Shown here: positions 16,614-24,810 of the stretch, in pieces
How positions within the stretch are numbered: position 1 is the first letter of the stretch
Layout: the number at the start of each line of letters is the position of its first letter
From: an uncultured Lachnospiraceae bacterium
Lineage (GTDB): Bacteria > Bacillota > Clostridia > Lachnospirales > Lachnospiraceae
Assembly (NCBI GenBank): GCA_905197485.1
Contig: CAJJYZ010000003.1
Coordinates: 1 to 64,000 of the forward strand
Direction: 5' to 3'
Length of the DNA stretch: 64,000 bases
The notes under the pieces: generated by a model
Database searches by the model: none
What the model was told of the DNA's origin: nothing
What the model saw: only the letters and a program-made list of their open reading frames with translations
Position numbers and translations under genes: made by a program

Positions 16614-19262
16614 TTACTTTCTCAATGTGGCAAGTCTTTCTTTTACCTGCTCCATCATCTGTGTATATTTCTCAAGTTTCGCTCTCTCTTCGTTAATCTT
16701 TGCTTCCGGAGCCTTGCTGATGAATTTCTCGTTGCTTAACATTCCATTGACGCGGGCAAGCTCTTTCACAAGGCGTGCCTCCTCTTTCTCGAGACGCTCA
16801 ATTTCCTGTGCAAAATCAACCAGGTCTTCCAATGGCAGATAGCAGACTGCATCTGTTACAACAACAGATACCGCATCCTCCGCGATGCCGTCTTTTTTCT
16901 TCTGAACGATGATTTCACTCGCGCTCATGAGCGGCGCCGCAGACAATTTCAAACGTTCAAATCCTGTGCATAAGTCTTCTTTCTCGCTGACAACGAACAC
17001 TTTTGCCTTGCGGGATGGCGCAACATTCATCTCGGCACGCACGTTACGAACGCCACGAATGACTTCTTTCATCCGCTCTACAATCTCTTCCTCTGCCTGG
17101 AAATTCCACTCTTCTTTGTATACCGGCCATGAAGACATCATCAGGGATTCCTCTTCCGGAACGAGCGCGCTGTAAATTTCCTCTGTTACGAACGGCATGT
17201 ATGGGTGGAGAAGTTTTAACGCGTCTCCGAGTACAGTCTTCAATGTCCAGAGGGCTGCATTGGCAGATACCGGATTCTCGTCTGCATGGTAAGTGCGGTA
17301 TTTTGTCATCTCGATATACCAGTCACAGAACTCATCCCAAATAAAGTCATATACTTTCTGTACTGCGATACCAAGTTCGAACTTATCCATATTCTCTGTG
17401 ACATCTTTTGTCAATGTATTCACTTTGGAAAGAATCCATTTGTCTTCCGATGTGAGTTCTTCTGCCTTCGGCTCTGTGATTTCTTTTCCTTCCATATTCA
17501 TCATGATGAAACGGGAAGCATTCCATACTTTGTTCGCAAAGTTTCTGTTCGCCTCCACACGTTCCTCATAGAAACGCATGTCATTTCCAGGCGCATTTCC
17601 TGTTACGATTGTAAGACGAAGCGCATCCGCGCCGTATTTCTCGATAACTTCCAGCGGGTCGATACCGTTTCCAAGAGATTTACTCATTTTACGTCCCTGA
17701 GAGTCACGAATCAATCCATGAATAAATACGGTATGGAACGGTGATTTTCCTGTATGCGCATATCCGGAGAATACCATACGGATAACCCAGAAGAAAATGA
17801 TATCATATCCTGTTACGAGTACATCTGTCGGATAGAAGTAATCCAGGTCTTCCGTCTTATCCGGCCATCCGAGTGTTGAGAACGGCCATAAAGCGGAACT
17901 GAACCATGTATCCAGCGTATCCTCATCCTGTGTAAAGTGTGTGCATCCGCAGTGTGGACATTTCTCCGGCATCTCTCTTGCAACAACGAATTCTCCGCAT
18001 TCGTCACAGTAGTATGCCGGGATTCTGTGTCCCCACCAAATCTGACGGGAAATACACCAGTCGCGGATATTTTCTAACCAGTGTAAATAAATCTTATTAA
18101 AACGTTCCGGAACGAAACGTAATTCTCCTGTTTCCAGCGCTTTAATCGCCGGTTTTGCAAGTTCTTCCATTCTTACGAACCACTGCTGTTTGATAAGCGG
18201 CTCTACTGTCGTATGACATCTGTCGTGCGTACCTACGCTGTGCGTATGGTCTACGACTTTTACAAGGTATCCTTCCTTTTCCAAATCCTCTACGATAGCT
18301 TTTCTCGCTTCATAACGCTCCATACCTGCGTATTTTCCGCCCAATTCATTGATTGTAGCGTCATCATTCATGATGTTAATCTCCGGAAGGTTGTGTCTCT
18401 TTCCTACCTCGAAGTCGTTCGGGTCGTGAGCCGGTGTAATCTTCACCGCACCTGTTCCGAACTCTTTGTCTACATAGTAATCTGCTACAATCGGAATCTC
18501 TTTATTCACAAGCGGAAGAAGGGCTTTCTTTCCAACGATATCTTTGTATCGCTCGTCATCCGGATGTACCGCAATCGCAGTATCTCCAAGCATCGTCTCC
18601 GGACGTGTTGTCGCAATCTCGAGGAATCTGTCTGTTCCTACGATTGGATACTTGATGTGCCAGAAATGTCCTGCCTGCTCTTCATGTTCTACTTCCGCAT
18701 CGGAAAGGGATGTCTTACATACCGGACACCAGTTAATAATACGGGAGCCTTTGTAAATATATCCTTCTTCGTATAATTTGATGAATACTTCTTCTACCGC
18801 CTTGGAGCATCCTTCATCCATCGTGAAACGTTCTCTGTCCCAGTCACAGGATACGCCAAGTTTCTTAAGCTGTCCTTCGATGGTTCCTGCGTATTCCTCT
18901 TTCCACTGCCATGTGCGTGCAAGGAATCCTTCTCTTCCTAATTCCTTCTTATCAATTCCTTCTGCCTTTAACTGTTCTGTAACCTTTACCTCTGTGGAAA
19001 TTGCCGCATGGTCTGTTCCCGGAATCCAGAGGGCGTTATACCCTTGCATTCTCTTATAACGAATCAGGATATCCTGTAATGTGTTGTCGAATGCATGTCC
19101 CATGTGAAGCTTACCTGTAATATTCGGCGGCGGCATTACTGTCGTAAATGGCTTTCTGCTTCTGTCTACTTCTGCGTGAAAATACTTGTTCTCACACCAC
19201 TTCTCATAAAGTTTCGGCTCAATCTCTCTCGGATTGTATGTCTTCTCTAAGTGTTTACTCAT
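16614..19262 (-). CDS. valS: Valyl-tRNA synthetase
   Basis: The 882-aa class I synthetase starts at ATG 19262 (GAGGAGGAAATC). The signature HMGH sits in PPNITGKLHMGHAFDN near residue 50, and KMSKS in DSQGRKMSKSLGNGIDP near 525. An editing domain lies between, then the anticodon-binding domain, and a C-terminal coiled coil occurs at about 815-882 (FAQEIERLEKEEARLVKELARV), as in other ValRS. A T-box leader about 200-480 bases upstream controls it by tRNA-Val charging. LTA-synthase-like, folC and TPR genes follow in the same transcript. Confidence 0.97.
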   Translation of the reverse strand: MSKHLEKTYNPREIEPKLYEKWCENKYFHAEVDRSRKPFTTVMPPPNITGKLHMGHAFDNTLQDILIRYKRMQGYNALWIPGTDHAAISTEVKVTEQLKAEGIDKKELGREGFLARTWQWKEEYAGTIEGQLKKLGVSCDWDRERFTMDEGCSKAVEEVFIKLYEEGYIYKGSRIINWCPVCKTSLSDAEVEHEEQAGHFWHIKYPIVGTDRFLEIATTRPETMLGDTAIAVHPDDERYKDIVGKKALLPLVNKEIPIVADYYVDKEFGTGAVKITPAHDPNDFEVGKRHNLPEINIMNDDATINELGGKYAGMERYEARKAIVEDLEKEGYLVKVVDHTHSVGTHDRCHTTVEPLIKQQWFVRMEELAKPAIKALETGELRFVPERFNKIYLHWLENIRDWCISRQIWWGHRIPAYYCDECGEFVVAREMPEKCPHCGCTHFTQDEDTLDTWFSSALWPFSTLGWPDKTEDLDYFYPTDVLVTGYDIIFFWVIRMVFSGYAHTGKSPFHTVFIHGLIRDSQGRKMSKSLGNGIDPLEVIEKYGADALRLTIVTGNAPGNDMRFYEERVEANRNFANKVWNASRFIMMNMEGKEITEPKAEELTSEDKWILSKVNTLTKDVTENMDKFELGIAVQKVYDFIWDEFCDWYIEMTKYRTYHADENPVSANAALWTLKTVLGDALKLLHPYMPFVTEEIYSALVPEEESLMMSSWPVYKEEWNFQAEEEIVERMKEVIRGVRNVRAEMNVAPSRKAKVFVVSEKEDLCTGFERLKLSAAPLMSASEIIVQKKKDGIAEDAVSVVVTDAVCYLPLEDLVDFAQEIERLEKEEARLVKELARVNGMLSNEKFISKAPEAKINEERAKLEKYTQMMEQVKERLATLRK

Positions 19263-19326
19263 GATTTCCTCCTCAAATCTCCTCTTATCTTTCTGTGTGC
19301 GCCAAAGGATATTTCTATTCTTAAAC

Positions 19327-19461
19327 AAGATTGCGCAAATGCGCAATCTTCGCGCGCGAGCGGTGTCTAAAAGACTAATTTCATTGCCGCGAGCTGCGCA
19401 TTTCCACACGAAGTGTGTTTTTTATTCCATAGGATTCCTTGAAATCCTGTAGAATAAAAAA
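19327..19461. repeat. Palindrome-rich insert between T-box terminator and valS
   Basis: This stretch, within the 193 bp between the T-box hairpin and the valS ATG, holds three nested or adjacent inverted repeats. They are AAGATTGCGC-N4-GCGCAATCTT (19327-19350), CACAC-GAA-GTGTG (19405-19417), and a long one whose outer arms TTTTTTATTC / GAATAAAAAA (19418-19427, 19452-19461) and inner arms AGGATT / AATCCT pair. The outer arm is also the U-run of the T-box terminator. Parts resemble hairpins at 28-111 and 38743-38773. Confidence 0.5.
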
Positions 19462-19738
19462 CGCCCCTTACATAGAAAATGTAAAGGGCGAATCATCGCG
19501 GTACCACCTTCGTTATATGCGCACAGATGCCTGCATATATCTCTTCAGTTCGTTAACGGGAACTACGCGTGATACCCTACTGGTGCATAAATCTGCCCTT
19601 GTTCAGATACCCGGCTCCAAAGCTACCTTCTATATCTTCTTCTTGAAACCGTCTCTCAGCCTATGAACGGTTCTCTCTTGCAAGGAATAATATATACTCT
19701 TCTCTCTCAATGCCTTTTCATCATTCTTACATGAACTA
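19456..19738 (-). ncRNA. T-box leader of valS (tRNA-Val responsive)
   Basis: The minus-strand RNA carries the T-box motif AAGGTGGTACCGCG (19497-19510), whose TGG can pair with the uncharged tRNA NCCA end. A terminator follows: CGCCCTTTACAT pairs with ATGTAAGGGGCG (19462-19490), then TTTTTTATTC. The long 5' stem region contains AGTA and GAA internal-loop elements, and a GUA valine codon follows the GAA (19624-19626), so GUA is the likely specifier. The next gene is valS, which fits. Uncharged tRNA-Val would stabilise the antiterminator. Confidence 0.93.
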
Positions 19739-19744
19739 AAAATT

Positions 19745-19773
19745 ATCTTATCTCCTGTATTCTTATTTGTCAA
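19745..19773 (-). promoter_or_regulatory. Sigma-A promoter of the valS T-box operon
   Basis: On the minus strand TTGACA (19768-19773) and TAAGAT (19745-19750) are separated by 17 bp, a strong housekeeping promoter. The predicted start near 19738 leaves the whole T-box leader downstream. Confidence 0.8.
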
Positions 19774-19811
19774 GGTTTTCATAAATTCTTCATAGATTCT
19801 TAAGTTTCCTA

Positions 19812-22274
19812 CTATTCATTGAATCGGATTCTGTCTATCATGCTCTGTTTTCTCAAGGAACGTCCGACCAGAAATACCAATACAACCTGTACAATCAACA
19901 CGATTCCAATCATCGCCGCAGCTGCTTCCACCGGGTAGTGGAAATATTGGATGTTGAACATCTTGTCTGCTTTCGCATAAAGGAATGTCCCATATCCCGC
20001 TAAGGAACCGAACACAATGGATAAGATAAGAGTCCCCGCCGTATAGAACAACCCTTCCATCTGCAGCATTTTCATCAACTGCTTTTCTGAAAGTCCAATT
20101 GCCTGCATCATACCGATTTCCTTCATCCGCACATAAATGCTGTTGATAATCGTATTGATGAGATTCATGATACAGATGATTCCGAGAACACCAAGGAATC
20201 CATAGCAGGATAAGTACATCAGTCCCATCACGCTCTGCCACATCTCGTATTCCTCGTTCCATGTTTTCAGGCTAAGCCGCTCGTCTTGTTCTATCAATTC
20301 CTGAAGCGTCTGTTCCAATGCTTCATCATACGGTTTGTCCGCATAGAGAATCAATCCGTCATTCGCATTATATCGACTCAGTTCTTTCATCGCTTCTCGT
20401 GAAATCATCCACGCTCCGTATTCCCTCAGGCGGACCGGAGCATCCACAACCGCCATGACTTCCACTTCTTTCTCAATTGTCTCGTTTCCTGTCTCAATTC
20501 GGAATCGATACGTACTTCCTGCTTTCAGTTCCGGATTCCAGTGCTGTATGCTGTCACATACGAGAACCTTCTCTCCGCTTTTCCAGCCTTCCTCATCAAA
20601 TTTTCCTTCGACGATATGTTTCTTCAGTTCTTCTGCACTTTGTTCCGGAAGCGCTTCCAGACTTCCTATTTCTGTGCCTTCTCCCAACTCTTCACAGGAA
20701 AATTTCAATCGTTCTGCATATTCTGCCCGTTCTATCCCCGGTAATTCTTCAACCTGCTGTTTGAACGCTTCCGTAAGCGGGTTATTCTGCTGGATTGCGC
20801 TCCATTCCAATTCGGGATGTTCTTTATTCCCGCTTTCTGATTCTACCTGAATCTGATATTCGCCTTCCACCGCTGCACTGGATATTTCCTTCGGGTCGGC
20901 ACACGCCAGGATAGTTCCTACAGCAAGAAACAGGATTCCTGTCATGGACATCGAAAGAATCGTAATCACCGTCCGCTTCTTATTCCTTGCCAGATTGCTC
21001 TTCGTCAATCGGAACAGGTTCAAGGAGTCGTATCCTTTCCTTGTTTTCTTTTTGCTTTCTTCGTCCTGGAAACGCATAGCCTCCACAGGCGTGATTTTCG
21101 CTGCCATCTTCATCGGTTTCCGAAGGGAAAGCCATACGGTGAATAAGGCAATCACAATCACCGCCGCATAAAGCCATGCCGGATGAAGGCTTAATCGTCC
21201 TTCTTTCATAATCTGGCTGGCGGCTTCCATCTCTCTTGCATTGTATTCCTCAGCCACATCGATTAACGCATACATGGCGCCTTTGATGAGCGGAGTCCCG
21301 ATGAGAAGACCGATTGGAATCGCAATACATGCGGTCAGCATCCCTTCCCGAAGTACGATTTTCCGAACCTGCGCCTTGGTCGCACCGATGGCGCGTAATC
21401 TTCCGTAATCCCGGACTCTCTGCGGCATGGATACATAGTAAATACTGTAAATCGTAATCACGCCCGCAAAAATGATAACGAGAAGAATCAGTCCTACACC
21501 TGAAATCAAAGCAGGGTCCACATAGTTTGCCGTAATATATTCCTTATTGTCTCCATAATCTTCTTCTCCCAATCCGAAAGAGGATGCCAACGATTTCATC
21601 CTGTCTTCTATCTCTTCACTCGTCTCCCACTGCCCTGTTTTCAGATGCAGATACGTATAATAACGGATTTCATCTTCAGAAAATGTCTTCCGGGCAAATG
21701 CTTCCGACACATAAGCTCCGTAGATTCCTTTTTCTTTCTGCTCCTTCGTATCTTCCGTCATACCGCAGATAATAAAGTCGCCCTCCTGTCTGTAATCCAA
21801 TTCTTCCCCACGAAGAACCTGATAAGGAATGCGAATCGTATCTCCGACTTCTGCCTGAATCCCAATCGCTTCCAGAAGACCGTCAGACACTACGATTTCC
21901 GATTCATTCTCCGGATAATGTCCTTCACTCAATTCCATACGATTTAACTGCGCGCACGCGTCGTCCATCGCTGTCATGCCAATACTTGCCTTGTCCGACG
22001 GAATTTCTCCGATATCGCACCGAAGTCCGACTGTTTCCACATCTTTTCGCAGCGCCACCTGCTCTGCGATTTCCTCGTCCACATTTCGAAGTACCATATG
22101 CCACGTCGGATACATCTCGTTGATGGCTGCGAATTCCAGTTTCACCATCGCCTGTGCCGCCCCGGGAATCAGAAATAACAGGAGCGTCGTAAGACAGATG
22201 GCGATTCCTACGAGAAAGTTTCTTCCCCGGTTATACTTGAAGTTTGCAACTGCCGCTTTCGATACCATTTTCAT
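19812..22274 (-). CDS. ABC exporter permease (FtsX/MacB-type)
   Basis: This 820-aa membrane protein has an N-terminal helix (about 18-38), a large extracellular MacB-like periplasmic-core domain, and an FtsX domain near 265-395 (GVGLILLVIIFAGVITIYSIY, RRAIGATKAQVRKIVLREG). A second N-terminal-type helix near 435 precedes a second core domain, and a second FtsX domain lies near 695-815 (GMMQAIGLSEKQLMKMLQMEG). This duplicated form is typical of stand-alone antimicrobial-peptide or lipoprotein exporters of Firmicutes. Its start overlaps the ATPase stop (ATGA). With the two-component genes upstream it suggests a stress- or peptide-sensing export module; the substrate is unknown. Confidence 0.88.
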   Translation of the reverse strand: MKMVSKAAVANFKYNRGRNFLVGIAICLTTLLLFLIPGAAQAMVKLEFAAINEMYPTWHMVLRNVDEEIAEQVALRKDVETVGLRCDIGEIPSDKASIGMTAMDDACAQLNRMELSEGHYPENESEIVVSDGLLEAIGIQAEVGDTIRIPYQVLRGEELDYRQEGDFIICGMTEDTKEQKEKGIYGAYVSEAFARKTFSEDEIRYYTYLHLKTGQWETSEEIEDRMKSLASSFGLGEEDYGDNKEYITANYVDPALISGVGLILLVIIFAGVITIYSIYYVSMPQRVRDYGRLRAIGATKAQVRKIVLREGMLTACIAIPIGLLIGTPLIKGAMYALIDVAEEYNAREMEAASQIMKEGRLSLHPAWLYAAVIVIALFTVWLSLRKPMKMAAKITPVEAMRFQDEESKKKTRKGYDSLNLFRLTKSNLARNKKRTVITILSMSMTGILFLAVGTILACADPKEISSAAVEGEYQIQVESESGNKEHPELEWSAIQQNNPLTEAFKQQVEELPGIERAEYAERLKFSCEELGEGTEIGSLEALPEQSAEELKKHIVEGKFDEEGWKSGEKVLVCDSIQHWNPELKAGSTYRFRIETGNETIEKEVEVMAVVDAPVRLREYGAWMISREAMKELSRYNANDGLILYADKPYDEALEQTLQELIEQDERLSLKTWNEEYEMWQSVMGLMYLSCYGFLGVLGIICIMNLINTIINSIYVRMKEIGMMQAIGLSEKQLMKMLQMEGLFYTAGTLILSIVFGSLAGYGTFLYAKADKMFNIQYFHYPVEAAAAMIGIVLIVQVVLVFLVGRSLRKQSMIDRIRFNE

Positions 22275-22945
22275 GACTGGCTCACCACCTTACCATCTTC
22301 AATCACAATCATCCGGTCTGCCATCTGCGCCACCGTCTCATCGTGGGTAATCATCACAAGAGATTGTCCATACTCTGTCACGCAGGAGCGAAGAAGCGAT
22401 AAAACCTCCAACTCTGTCCTGGAATCCAGGTTTCCTGTCGGCTCATCCGCACAGATGATTGCCGGACGGGTCACAAGCGCCCTCGCAATCGCCACACGCT
22501 GCTTCTGTCCTCCGGATAACGTGGACGGCATGGCATGCAGTTTTCCATCGATTCCGATGTTTTTCACGATACGCATCACATACTTTTTATCGACAGCTTT
22601 ATTGTCCAGTCCCAGAGGCAACACGATATTTTCCCACACATTCATGGATGGAATCAGGTTAAAATCCTGGAAAATAAATCCGATTTTTCTCCTTCGGAAC
22701 ATGGCAAGTTTTTCATCTTTCAACTGGAAAATGTCTGCCCCATCTATAATGACTTTCCCTGAGTCCGGTCGGTCCAGTCCTCCAAGCAGATGTAAAAGAG
22801 TGCTTTTTCCGGAACCGGATTTTCCTACAATCGCTGTGAATTTCCCGCGTTCAATCGTAAGGCTCGTGTGGTCAACCGCACGCACAAGATTCTCGCCCTT
22901 TCCATAGTATTTTACCAAATCTTTTATTTCTACAATCGTACTCAT
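22271..22945 (-). CDS. ABC exporter ATP-binding protein (MacB/LolD-type)
   Basis: The 224-aa ATPase starts at ATG 22945 with AAAGGAG upstream. Walker A is GKSGSGKSTLLHLLGG, the signature is TLSGGQKQRVAIARALV, Walker B is IICADEPTGNLD, and the switch histidine is in SLVMITHDE. PTGNLDS is characteristic of the MacB/LolD/BceA exporter group. It works with the permease whose gene overlaps its stop codon. A separate promoter-like region with 11-bp repeats stands directly upstream, after the histidine kinase gene. Confidence 0.94.
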   Translation of the reverse strand: MSTIVEIKDLVKYYGKGENLVRAVDHTSLTIERGKFTAIVGKSGSGKSTLLHLLGGLDRPDSGKVIIDGADIFQLKDEKLAMFRRRKIGFIFQDFNLIPSMNVWENIVLPLGLDNKAVDKKYVMRIVKNIGIDGKLHAMPSTLSGGQKQRVAIARALVTRPAIICADEPTGNLDSRTELEVLSLLRSCVTEYGQSLVMITHDETVAQMADRMIVIEDGKVVSQS

Positions 22946-22973
22946 AATTCTCTTCTCCTTTCCTTTTGCACTC

Positions 22974-23030
22974 ATTATATCCCGATAACCTTACAAAACC
23001 CTTACAAACTGCATAACAGATTTGTAAGGG
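22974..23030 (-). promoter_or_regulatory. Repeat operator and -10 box before the ABC exporter genes
   Basis: The plus strand shows two 11-bp direct repeats, AACCTTACAAA (22987-22997) and ACCCTTACAAA (22998-23008), and an inverted third half-site, TTTGTAAGGG (23021-23030). On the minus strand a TATAAT (22974-22979) lies seven bases after the direct repeats, with no good -35 element. This is the arrangement of promoters activated by OmpR/PhoB-type regulators. The cognate response regulator gene at 24130-24810 is the obvious candidate activator. Confidence 0.6.
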
Positions 23031-23035
23031 TCCTT

Positions 23036-24157
23036 CTATGCAAGGGGTAAGGTCATGCGAAACGTGCTTCCCTCTCCCGGAGAAGATTTGACACTCACCG
23101 TTCCTCCTTGATTCTCAATAATTTTTCTTGTCAAATACAGACCGACGCCTGCTCCTTCCTGATTCTGCACTTCTCTCGCTGTCCCACGATAGAATCTTCC
23201 GAAAATCTTATGATACTCTTCCGCTTTTATCCCGATTCCTTCATCCTGCACTTCAATCAATCCATATGTGTGCATTTTCTGAAGCCGAATCGTAATCTTC
23301 GTTCCCGGCTCAGAATATTTCACCCCGTTATCCAGAACATTGACAAACGCTTCCCGCGTCCATTTCGAATCATACCGGCACATCATGTCTTCCTGCACGT
23401 CCATCTGAATCTCTATCTTCTTATGAAGCGCCTTCATAATCATCTCTTCTACCGCACATACCATCGTTTCCTTGACAGCATTCGCTTCCGGCTTCAGACG
23501 AATCATGTGATTCTCCAGTTTCGACAACTGCATCAACTCTTCGGTAAGCTGCGTCAGTCTTTCCACCGATTCCCCGCTTCTTTGAAAATAATCTTTTAAT
23601 TCTGCTTCACCTACTCCACCATCTTCACACAATTCCCACATCATGTTCAGGCTGGCAAGCGGCGTCTTCAGTTGATGGGAAATATTCGTAATCAAGGCTT
23701 TCGTATTCTCTTCTTCGATTTTCGCCGATTCTTTCAAATCCTGAATATACGCTGCCTGCTCCTTGACCCGTTCTTCCAGGACATACTCTTCTTCCTTCTG
23801 CCCCTTCTTTTCGGCCAGAAAATAAGAACTCCAGATGGCTGCAAGTCCCGCGATTGCCACGACTCCCGTCTGCATGAAAAGACTCTTCCCCTGAGCGGTC
23901 TGGTAGAAAGAATAGGCGTATCGTCTCTCAAACTCCTCCGCTTTCTCTTCGCTGACCGATGTTTCCTCGGTTCCCTTTAGCAATTTGACTCCTTCCGCCT
24001 CAAGCTCCGGATGCTTCCCGGAAAGCTCTATCATCCACAGAAGCTGCTTCTCATGCTCGCTTCTTGCAATCCCTAAAAACCCGGCAACACATACCGCCAG
24101 AAAAAGAAACGACAGGATATAGTACAGCGTTATTTTCTTTTTACGGTTTCCGTCCAT
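23036..24157 (-). CDS. Sensor histidine kinase
   Basis: This 373-aa membrane kinase has helices at about 9-31 and 96-114 that enclose a short, charged extracellular loop of about 65 residues. After a coiled-coil linker comes the dimerisation/phosphoacceptor domain with His161 in ITNISHQLKTPLASL. The GHKL ATPase domain follows, with N box REAFVNVLDNGVKYS, G1 IEVQDEGIGIKAEE and G2 GAGVGLYLTRKI. Its start overlaps the response regulator gene by 28 bp. Its small sensor loop and its ABC exporter neighbours resemble envelope-stress systems. The ligand is unknown. Confidence 0.93.
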   Translation of the reverse strand: MDGNRKKKITLYYILSFLFLAVCVAGFLGIARSEHEKQLLWMIELSGKHPELEAEGVKLLKGTEETSVSEEKAEEFERRYAYSFYQTAQGKSLFMQTGVVAIAGLAAIWSSYFLAEKKGQKEEEYVLEERVKEQAAYIQDLKESAKIEEENTKALITNISHQLKTPLASLNMMWELCEDGGVGEAELKDYFQRSGESVERLTQLTEELMQLSKLENHMIRLKPEANAVKETMVCAVEEMIMKALHKKIEIQMDVQEDMMCRYDSKWTREAFVNVLDNGVKYSEPGTKITIRLQKMHTYGLIEVQDEGIGIKAEEYHKIFGRFYRGTAREVQNQEGAGVGLYLTRKIIENQGGTVSVKSSPGEGSTFRMTLPLA

Positions 24158-24810
24158 AAATATCCGATTCCTCTCACATTCGAAATTGCTTCCGTTTCCA
24201 GTTTGTTCTTCAGACGGCTGATATTCACCGTTACGGTGTTGTCGTCCACAAACTGTCCGTCTCTATCCCATACATGCTCCAATATCTGCCCTTTCGATAC
24301 AATATGCCCTGCATGCTCTAACAGAAGGAGTAATATCTGAAACTCCTTTTTGCTAAGCGTGATATTCTCGCCGCGTTTCGTCACTTTCATGTTCCCCGGC
24401 TCTATCACAAATTCTCCGGATGTATAGACCGCTTCCTCCGGTTCCTGATACCGCCGCATGAACGCATTCACTTTGGAAATCAAAATCAAGAGACTGAACG
24501 GCTTTGTAATATAGTCGTCCGCACCTCCGTCATATCCGCTGATGATGTCCATTTCCTGGTCCATCGCCGTCAGATAAATCAGATAGGCTCCGCTCTCCTC
24601 CCGGAATCTTGAGGCAAACTCCATGCCGTTTCCATCGGGAAGCATCACATCGCTGATGACCATCGCAATCTCCTCTGCCTTCGTCCATCCTTCCGCCTCC
24701 GCAATCGTAAATGCCCGCAGCACGCGGTATCCTTCTTTTTCCAGCCTTCTTGATATCAATGTATTTAAGTTCTTATCGTCTTCCAATAACAGAATCGTCT
24801 TCATCCCCAT
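24130..24810 (-). CDS. OmpR-family response regulator
   Basis: The protein is 226 aa from ATG 24810, with a second ATG two codons later as an alternative. The receiver domain has the acidic pair EDDKN and the phospho-Asp in VISDVMLPDGNG, then the KPFS lysine motif. The C-terminal winged helix (about 130-226) carries ITLSKKEFQILLLLLEHAG and VDDNTVTVNISRLKNKL. Its start lies 38 bp inside the OLD-family gene, so the two are probably translated from one message. It likely activates the ABC promoter at about 22980. Confidence 0.93.
   Translation of the reverse strand: MGMKTILLLEDDKNLNTLISRRLEKEGYRVLRAFTIAEAEGWTKAEEIAMVISDVMLPDGNGMEFASRFREESGAYLIYLTAMDQEMDIISGYDGGADDYITKPFSLLILISKVNAFMRRYQEPEEAVYTSGEFVIEPGNMKVTKRGENITLSKKEFQILLLLLEHAGHIVSKGQILEHVWDRDGQFVDDNTVTVNISRLKNKLETEAISNVRGIGYLWTETVKRK

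Noticed and set aside
19263..19409. N-terminal extension of ValRS
   Set aside because: The extra codons run through the palindrome region; family proteins start near MSKHLEKTYNP, which has a strong ribosome site.
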